The position numbers were made by a program, and so were the translations under genes. Positions 59,372 to 64,000 of a DNA stretch of 64,000 bases are shown in pieces; within the stretch, counting starts at the first letter, position 1, and every line of letters starts with the position of its first letter. This stretch comes from Choanephora cucurbitarum (taxonomy: Eukaryota; Mucoromycota; Mucoromycetes; Mucorales; Choanephoraceae). The notes below the pieces were generated by a model. That model saw only the letters and a list, made by a program, of their open reading frames with translations. It was not told where the DNA came from and made no database searches. Where the stretch lies: contig JAIWNI010000054.1 in assembly GCA_025331435.1 (NCBI GenBank), positions 62,001 through 126,000 on the forward strand, written 5' to 3'.

Positions 59372-61426
59372 ATGTTTTCAAAGAACGGATGGACCACTCC
59401 TTTTCTACACGCTCTTTCTTTCTTACAGCCTTATTCGACCCAATCGACTCATCCCTTCCTTGTTCGATTTCAGTCAGCGATCGACAAGAAAAGCCTCAAG
59501 TTAGCCAAGATTGCCTATGCCAAACTCGACTTCAGGCGAATGACACCCGATCGGTCTCAGATCCATCAACTGTTGATGTTAGCACGACGCGGTAAGCGAG
59601 CAGACGATATCGAATTTATCGATCGTGTGATTCAGGACATGCGGCGTGCCAAGATCAGACCGGGCCACTTTGAATACCATGCCCTCATGTACGCGTACGG
59701 TCTTCATCGCTTACCTGAACAGTCGTATGCCATCCTCCATCGGATGCAACAGGAGGAACGATTGGTACCCAACCTCTACTCTTACAATACCCTACTGGCC
59801 TGTTTCAAGCGAGCCAACGACCGATCTCGAGCAGAACGTGTTTGGCAAGAGATGCGTCAGGCACAGATCCAACCCGATACCGTCAGCTACAATACCATGC
59901 TTCATCTTCTATCTCAACAGCATCAATTTCAGGCTGGATTCGATCTCTATCAACAGATGCTGATGGAAAACGTCTCTCCTGATCTCTATACCTATTCAAC
60001 TCTGCTGGACATGTCAGTTGAATCAAACGATCCAGGCTTGGGTCAATCTATCTACAGCACTCTGTTGAGTTATGGTCGGCTGGATCTACGGACGTTCCAT
60101 AGCATGCTTCGGTTCATCTCCACAGTCGATATTCAACAGGCCCTGGATCTCTATCATCGTCTGCCTACTGACTATCCTTACCTTCAACCTGATGTAGTGA
60201 CCTGTAATATCATGCTGGATCTCTGTCTAAGGCACGGTCATTATTCAAAAGCGTACATGATCTTTAGAGATGCCAAAGTACAGCCTGATGCCATTACCTA
60301 TGGTACCTTGATAGATGCAGAGGTAAGGCAGGGTGATGTCAAGAGTGCGCTTCAGTTGTTTTATGATATGCGACGTGCCTCCATCGAACCAAATGAACGT
60401 ATCATCAACTCGCTGATGAACATGGCCTCTATCAAATCCATCAGGCCAAGTCAACTGGATACCTTGTTGACGTTAGCAGAACAACATGCCTCTCAATTGG
60501 ATAAAAAGAGCTACCATGCCCTGATGCATGGGTTAGCGCAAGAGGGACGATCAGACCAAGTGCAACAGCTGTACGATACTGTCTTTCGACACCCTCAACC
60601 TGGATTTGAACCCGACATCGTGACCATGACCCACCTTGTGCTCGCTTATATCCATAACGATCAACTGGAAGATGCCATGGCCATCTATCGCGTGCTGAAA
60701 GAACACCACCAGCGTTCATCTGTCAAATACGACATCAAGCTAGACGCCACCTTCTATGCCACCTTGATTGCCGCTCTCTCTCACCCGAAACACACCAGAG
60801 CCTTAGCCGCGGCCGTCACGCTCTTTAACGACATGCGGCCATTCCAGATCCAACCTTCTATGCATGCCTACACAGCCATGTTGCATGCCTGTGGACAACA
60901 TCAGGATGAGGCCATGTTGCATCAGGTCCATCAGTTGATCAAGGTCGATCTCTTTCTTGATCCTGATATCGGTATCTATAATGCTCTGATGGATGCCTAT
61001 AATCGCATAGGCGATGGTGAGACTGTCTTGGAGATTTGGCATACCTTGACGTTACCTGGCACGGCTCAAGTCGAACCGGATCCGATCTCAGTCTCGATCG
61101 TCTTGGACAGCTGTGGTCATAATGGACTGGTCCATAAAGCACCCTTGATCTGGTCTTGGTTAAAGAAACGGAAGTTTGAGTTGAATACCAATAACTATAA
61201 CTCGTATATCGAGTGTCTCTGTCGAGCACAAGGTCGTCATGGGTGGGATGCTGCCTATCGACTGGTCAAACAAGAGATGGCCTTACCTTCCGATAACTCA
61301 GATCGACCCAAGATAGATCAAAAGACTGTAAATACATTAATGAGTTTTGCTAGGAAAAAAATGTTTGATGTCACTGAACTAGAAGCATTAGAACAGTGGG
61401 GAGGTTCTGTTGTAAATAAATTGTAA
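59372..61426 (+). CDS. Pentatricopeptide repeat (PPR) protein, probably mitochondrial
   Basis: Intronless, 684 aa from the ATG at 59372. Many tandem 35-residue PPR units are visible. They start near residue 85 (FEYHALMYAYGLHRLPEQSYAIL) and include units beginning YSYNTLLACFKRA, VSYNTMLHLLSQ, VTCNIMLDLCLRH, ITYGTLIDAEV and HAYTAMLHACGQ. PPR proteins bind organellar RNA one base per repeat and act in processing, stability or translation. The N-terminus (MFSKNGWTTPFLHALSFLQPYST) lacks acidic residues and could be a presequence. The RNA target is unknown. Its stop lies only 12 bp before the next gene's ATG on the same strand. Confidence 0.9.
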   Translation: MFSKNGWTTPFLHALSFLQPYSTQSTHPFLVRFQSAIDKKSLKLAKIAYAKLDFRRMTPDRSQIHQLLMLARRGKRADDIEFIDRVIQDMRRAKIRPGHFEYHALMYAYGLHRLPEQSYAILHRMQQEERLVPNLYSYNTLLACFKRANDRSRAERVWQEMRQAQIQPDTVSYNTMLHLLSQQHQFQAGFDLYQQMLMENVSPDLYTYSTLLDMSVESNDPGLGQSIYSTLLSYGRLDLRTFHSMLRFISTVDIQQALDLYHRLPTDYPYLQPDVVTCNIMLDLCLRHGHYSKAYMIFRDAKVQPDAITYGTLIDAEVRQGDVKSALQLFYDMRRASIEPNERIINSLMNMASIKSIRPSQLDTLLTLAEQHASQLDKKSYHALMHGLAQEGRSDQVQQLYDTVFRHPQPGFEPDIVTMTHLVLAYIHNDQLEDAMAIYRVLKEHHQRSSVKYDIKLDATFYATLIAALSHPKHTRALAAAVTLFNDMRPFQIQPSMHAYTAMLHACGQHQDEAMLHQVHQLIKVDLFLDPDIGIYNALMDAYNRIGDGETVLEIWHTLTLPGTAQVEPDPISVSIVLDSCGHNGLVHKAPLIWSWLKKRKFELNTNNYNSYIECLCRAQGRHGWDAAYRLVKQEMALPSDNSDRPKIDQKTVNTLMSFARKKMFDVTELEALEQWGGSVVNKL

Positions 61427-61438
61427 TTTTTTTTTTGT

Positions 61439-62368
61439 ATGTCTTTTCTCTATTGGTATCTATGTCTTTTTATCGTCTGTTGTTTCACTCAAGCGACCGA
61501 TGATGTTTCTCTGGATGGATGGCCAAAGAGAACCAGTCAAGATTACCAGCTGAGACCTATACCAAAGCAGTTTGATGACTTTGGTTTCTTGTCTTGTCTG
61601 GTCAAGACAGTCGTTCTCACCTATTGGCGTTGGTTAAGACAGCTCACCAAGACCAACAAGAGTCCAGCTAGCTATATTGAACCCAAAGAACCTGAATACC
61701 ATCAACAACACATCAACCAACTCATCAACCAGCTTGTGACGCAACGGTATGAAGCCAGAGAACTCCATCGAGCCTGGATCCGTTCATCGCGTCGGATACC
61801 CTTTGAGTTGAAACGGATGTTACATGATCACCTGTCTGAATGGCAACAACTCTTGGTAGACTGGAACACTACTCTACAGTGTGATTATCGTCCAGTTCAA
61901 TGTCAATGGTTGCTACACTATCAATGGCAACTGACCAACCAGACCATCACTTTTCTCTATCCCCAACAGATGACTCAGATAAGAAGCATCAGATACAACG
62001 ATCAGAAAACTCAGATAGCACAACTCAGAGTACTTGTGGATCATCTAAATCAAGTGCACCAACATGTTCTGTACCAGACAGACAGGTGGATCGAGCGTCA
62101 ATTGAGACATGTACAACGTGATGTCTATCTTCAAGCCTATAATGCCATGTATCATCATCATCTGATTGAACCAGATAAGATCCAATTGGCTGATATGCGT
62201 CCATTGGACATATGGTGGATTGAGGAAATAGAGGCTACACTACCATGGTATGCTGGTAGGCATAGTTTATGGGAATGGATAGTGGCTCTATGGGATTATC
62301 TGATGGATTATTTGCTCTTTTGTCTTGATCGATTTAATAAGATACAGACAGAGACAATGTTGTTATAA
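61439..62368 (+). CDS. Unknown secreted or lumenal protein
   Basis: Intronless, 309 aa, no family recognised. The N-terminus SFLYWYLCLFIVCCFTQA looks like a signal peptide, with cleavage near residue 19. The rest is rich in Q, H, W, R and Y, largely helical by eye (QQHINQLINQLV, RLRHVQRDVYLQAYNAMYHH), and ends with a hydrophobic W/L-rich stretch (WEWIVALWDYLMDYLLF) that may be amphipathic or a membrane anchor. Sequons NTT and NQT occur. The ATG is 12 bp after the PPR stop, separated only by a T run, with no room for a promoter. Its 3' end is 17 bp from the convergent TBC gene. It may be translated from a shared transcript. Confidence 0.65.
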   Translation: MSFLYWYLCLFIVCCFTQATDDVSLDGWPKRTSQDYQLRPIPKQFDDFGFLSCLVKTVVLTYWRWLRQLTKTNKSPASYIEPKEPEYHQQHINQLINQLVTQRYEARELHRAWIRSSRRIPFELKRMLHDHLSEWQQLLVDWNTTLQCDYRPVQCQWLLHYQWQLTNQTITFLYPQQMTQIRSIRYNDQKTQIAQLRVLVDHLNQVHQHVLYQTDRWIERQLRHVQRDVYLQAYNAMYHHHLIEPDKIQLADMRPLDIWWIEEIEATLPWYAGRHSLWEWIVALWDYLMDYLLFCLDRFNKIQTETMLL

Positions 62369-62385
62369 AATAAGGGGAGGTATCA

Positions 62386-63716
62386 TTAAAATAATTCATT
62401 TTCTTCTATCAGTTGTCGTTCCATTGTTTCATGACGAAGATTGTAAGCTTCAGCCAATACCTAAATATGCAATTCACTATGAGTTATGTATTTCATCATT
62501 GATCTTGTACACTTACGGGTCGCATGTCCATATAAGGCAAGCGAAGCAACATGGTTCTTATTTCGGATTGTTCAAGGTCTTCTAAATTCTCTCTGGCGTT
62601 TCTTAAAATGGCTTAAGATAAAAAGGTCAACTTGAAGTTCTATCTTTGGAAAAGTCATTTCTTACCAAGACAAACAAAAGGATGAAATTCAAGTGGATCA
62701 GGCATTGCAAAATAAGAATCTAGTGCAATATAGGTCAATAAAATAAAGCACTCTTTTTTATAGAAACTTACCCCATAACCGAATTAGATTTTCAAATTTC
62801 ATTTCTCGAGATAACAAGTGTTGTAACCAAGAAGTAGTAAATTCATTTAAATCCACTTCTTCTTCTTCAAAGTAATTTCGTCTAAATGGAAATGTCAGTG
62901 TTTCCTAAATAATAAGAATAGGGTTATGACTTTACAAATCAGGTAAAACGTATCGAAATAATGTCATGAAATTAGCAACATGTTCTTTCATCTGGTTATC
63001 ATATTCATCTCCTATATAAAAAAAATCAATTAGTCCACACACTCTCTCTATTATTTTTTTTTTATACCTATAGCCTGTAATAATCGTTCAAAGCAGAAAT
63101 AAGCATCACATTCTCGGTAAAGTGAATAGATAAAGGGACCACAGAGAGTGACAAGGGCAGGATGGTATTCGACATCTCGATTAGCATTTAAATAGGCAAT
63201 AATGATATTTTCAAATTTCTCTGTGTTGTGTTTTCCAGCTAATTCAGGTGTACGTAATTGGTATCGACCAACCTCTCCTCTGACTTTTTTGGCAATTTCC
63301 GGATCTGATTTATCCATCTGTTCATATTCTTCAAGTCGTGCTTTTGAGCTGGAAAGTTCTTTGGCTTTTTTAAAATAAAATAAATCATAAGCCTTATTAT
63401 TTTAAAGAACTTTTTTTTTTCTTTACATCGATCTGCTTGTTCAACACCTAATAGATATTTCCAAACTTCCTATAGAAAAAAAAAGAGAAAAAAGTTAGGC
63501 TTTTATTTTTTTATTTTATTTTATTTTGTTGTTCTTTACCCCACGTAGTTCATTGGGAATACCATGTCTAGCTAATAACCGTAGTCTTTCAAGGTCAACA
63601 TAGACTTCTGACTGGAGTATTTCATTAAAATCATTCAGAATAGACAGTGCCTCATCTTGTTGCATAGTTTGGTAGTGTTGTCTTTGTCGAACTAAATTTG
63701 ATTGTAACTGAAGCAT
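62386..63716 (-). CDS. TBC (Rab-GAP-like) domain protein
   Basis: Eight exons: 63716-63540, 63469-63427, 63364-63068, 63011-62936, 62881-62772, 62719-62666, 62611-62517 and 62460-62386. They are in phase and give 308 aa. The TBC fold is seen in LARHGIPNELRGEVWKYLLGV, EYHPALVTLCGPFIYSL, FRYVLPDLRNYF, FTTSWLQHLL and NLIRLWDSYFAM. The arginine-finger region could be VRGEVGR. The glutamine-finger YxQ reads Y-H-P, so the canonical Gln is missing. The compact form, with a short C-terminus, recalls TBC1D7-like proteins, but that is a guess. It probably binds a small GTPase in membrane traffic or signalling. The ATG at 63716 is preferred to an upstream in-frame ATG at 63821 that would add a hydrophobic, low-complexity leader. 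Confidence 0.82.
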
Positions 63717-64000
63717 AGTGTAGGTTGAAAGAAAGAAAGAAAAAAGTGAAAAAAAAAGAGAGAGAGAAATGACAAGCAAGGACTTTAAATCATGTATAAC
63801 ATGTTGTTTAAAAAAAAACACGACCGATAATTTTTCCCTTTTTTTTTTAAAATGGTCTTCCCATTATTCGTACTACTTTACAAGCTTAAATTTTTATATG
63901 TGTGTATTTTCATTTATTTTGGGTCACAAAGTCCGACGATCTCTTTCTTTTTGAAGTGAACGTTTAACTCCATCAGAGTATACGAGGTTTTCTTTAGAAA
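63717..64000. other. Upstream region of the TBC gene to the window end
   Basis: GA-rich (plus strand) leader followed by AT-rich DNA. No gene was recognised. Confidence 0.5.

Noticed and set aside
63717..63821. Upstream in-frame ATG for the second TBC gene
   Set aside because: The added segment is a hydrophobic F/L/S stretch derived from a GA/CT-rich leader and does not match the TBC family.

Overview
The window looks like nuclear DNA of a mucoralean (Mucoromycota) fungus. It is AT-rich, the genes carry many short GT-AG introns (about 49-80 nt) and the 5' leaders are C/T-rich. The protein families are fungal: Sec16, a sterol C-5 desaturase, a GPI-type chitin deacetylase, a KHA1-type antiporter and a LaeA-like methyltransferase. 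I used no database. All family calls are recognition from the translated sequence, and exon boundaries were placed by hand from splice signals and reading phase.

Layout. From 1 to 15.7 kb there are housekeeping and regulatory genes: Sec16 (cut by the window start), a mitochondrial DEAD-box helicase, adenylosuccinate lyase, an EVI5-like TBC coiled-coil protein whose two catalytic fingers are replaced, a START protein and a GATA-like zinc-finger protein. From 17.8 to 29.9 kb there is a nested mobile-element island. The host is a two-gene DNA transposon bounded by 265-bp inverted repeats that look identical. It carries a Tnp2/Plavaka-like transposase and a PD-(D/E)XK-like protein, both on the minus strand. 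A 4.8-kb Ty3/Gypsy retrotransposon with identical 117-bp LTRs is inserted in the 5' part of the transposase gene. From 29.9 to 34.7 kb there is gene-poor DNA with a U6 snRNA gene and a decayed Gypsy reverse transcriptase.

From 34.7 to 64 kb genes return: a NADAR-like/PAH fusion, a TMEM14 protein, a KHA1-type K+/H+ antiporter, ERG3, a MOSC protein, a SAM methyltransferase, a mitochondrial pyruvate/branched-chain dehydrogenase kinase, a secreted GH31 alpha-glucosidase, a chitin deacetylase, a PPR protein, an unknown secreted protein and a second TBC protein. The last three are packed with gaps of only 12 and 17 bp.

The genes do not form one pathway. Membrane traffic recurs (Sec16, two TBC proteins, START) and so do wall and carbohydrate secretion (GH31, chitin deacetylase). 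The most unusual material is the nested island with its nuclease-like partner gene and rearranged right end, the NADAR-PAH fusion, the catalytically altered TBC protein and the compact 59.4-63.7 kb cluster.
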